32,230 nucleotides of DNA from Rhodopila sp. (GTDB taxonomy: Bacteria > Pseudomonadota > Alphaproteobacteria > Acetobacterales > Acetobacteraceae): the NCBI GenBank assembly GCA_031291715.1, contig JARLIN010000243.1, positions 1-32,230 on the forward strand. The letters are read 5' to 3'. Below the pieces are notes generated by a model, which was given only the letters and a program-made list of their open reading frames with translations, did no database searches and was not told the DNA's origin. Of the stretch, positions 31,953 to 32,230 are shown piece after piece. Position 1 is the stretch's first letter; every line of letters starts with the position of its first letter. The position numbers and the translations under genes were made by a program.

Positions 31953-32097
31953 GCCATGCGCCGGCGTTGAGGCCGTCAGTTCATGTCCCCAACACGCATT
32001 CACACATCGCGACCATAGTATATACCTATATATATTATTCTGCTCCGGCCGTTACTTCTGGACATCGAACATTTCGAGCGGCCGGCCCGCGCATGTC
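31953..32097. other. Intergenic stretch with AT-rich core
   Basis: No gene seen. The core at 32016-32040 (tagtatatacctatatatatt) is far more AT-rich than its surroundings and could be a promoter for a gene beyond the window. Together with the palindromes that follow, more than 300 bp at this end are non-coding. Confidence 0.5.
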
Positions 32098-32227
32098 GTC
32101 CTCGCCCGGCGACAGTCATGTGGTCATGGCCCGGCGACCGTCCGGGCCATCTGATCCAGCGCCGTGCCGGGGCAGATGGCCCGAACTGCGCCAGGCCATG
32201 ACCACATGACTGTCGCCGGGCAAGGAC
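32098..32227. repeat. Nested long inverted repeat containing palindromic element copy 2
   Basis: Outer arms of 34 nt (gtcctcgcccggcgacagtc... and its complement at 32194-32227) match at 33 of 34 positions. They enclose and partly overlap the 82-bp element 32122-32203, which is the inverted copy of 15469-15550. The outer gcccggcgacagtcatgtgg arms again carry the cccggcgacagtc motif of the element itself, so one palindrome appears built into another. Confidence 0.8.
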
Positions 32228-32230
32228 AAC

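Noticed and set aside
30620-31957. 445-codon minus-strand ORF rich in Gln, Arg and His
   Set aside because: Antisense shadow of cydB and the end of cydA; low-complexity composition typical of such shadows.

Overview
The window reads as a chromosomal segment of a high-GC alphaproteobacterium, most likely a member of the Acetobacteraceae/Rhodospirillales. The main reasons are the rpsT-dnaA pairing, an ATP-independent-looking soxBDA(G) sarcosine oxidase operon, a separate glyQ/glyS pair followed by ppdK, a short-Q-loop (cyanide-insensitive type) cytochrome bd oxidase with a DUF2474 micro-subunit, and many intergenic palindromes of the 'catggcccgg...ccgggccatg' and 'catccccggg...cccggggatg' types. 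Taxonomy is inference; no rRNA is present.

Layout. 1-2.4 kb (+): the last 69 codons of a class II lanthipeptide synthetase (LanM), then a PEP-CTERM secreted protein behind a sigma-54-like promoter, then an exported MORN-repeat protein. 2.4-2.9 kb (-): a GTG-started cold-shock protein and a TTG-started 64-residue protein missed by the ORF track. 3.1-8.2 kb (-): soxB-soxD-soxA/G, with the gamma subunit fused to alpha and a palindromic repeat read through as 28 codons inside the alpha part. 8.3-9.9 kb (+): a divergent GMC (choline dehydrogenase-like) oxidoreductase; together these suggest choline/betaine/sarcosine catabolism. 10-12.1 kb (-): rpsT and dnaA separated by 413 bp carrying a DnaA box and hairpins. 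12.3-14.6 kb (-): a CDF metal transporter and an oxalate/formate-type MFS antiporter. 14.9-15.4 kb (+): a small exported protein of unknown role. 15.8-16.5 kb (-): a Bax-inhibitor-1 family membrane protein with a clear terminator. 16.7-21.2 kb: the ybbA-ybbP transporter cluster (-) divergent from tesA and thpR (+); ybbA carries a TAA exactly at the Walker B glutamate codon. 21.4-27.9 kb (-): glyQ, a 52-codon coupled ORF, a vapBC toxin-antitoxin pair, glyS and ppdK. 28.1-28.9 kb (+): a strange short lipoprotein made of (Gly-Tyr)10 joined to a lipocalin-like tail, and a second lipoprotein. 29.3-31.9 kb (+): cydA-cydB-DUF2474. The last 300 bp hold an AT-rich stretch and a nested long palindrome.

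The housekeeping content (dnaA, rpsT, glyQS, ppdK, cydAB) is conventional. The unusual material is in how small elements have entered it: a REP-like element turned into protein sequence in soxA, a toxin-antitoxin pair inside the glycyl-tRNA synthetase operon, a nonsense codon in ybbA, an 82-bp palindrome present twice in opposite orientation, and a hexanucleotide repeat that forms the body of a lipoprotein. I did not find a complete undescribed defence or biosynthetic system; the lanthipeptide locus continues to the left of the window.
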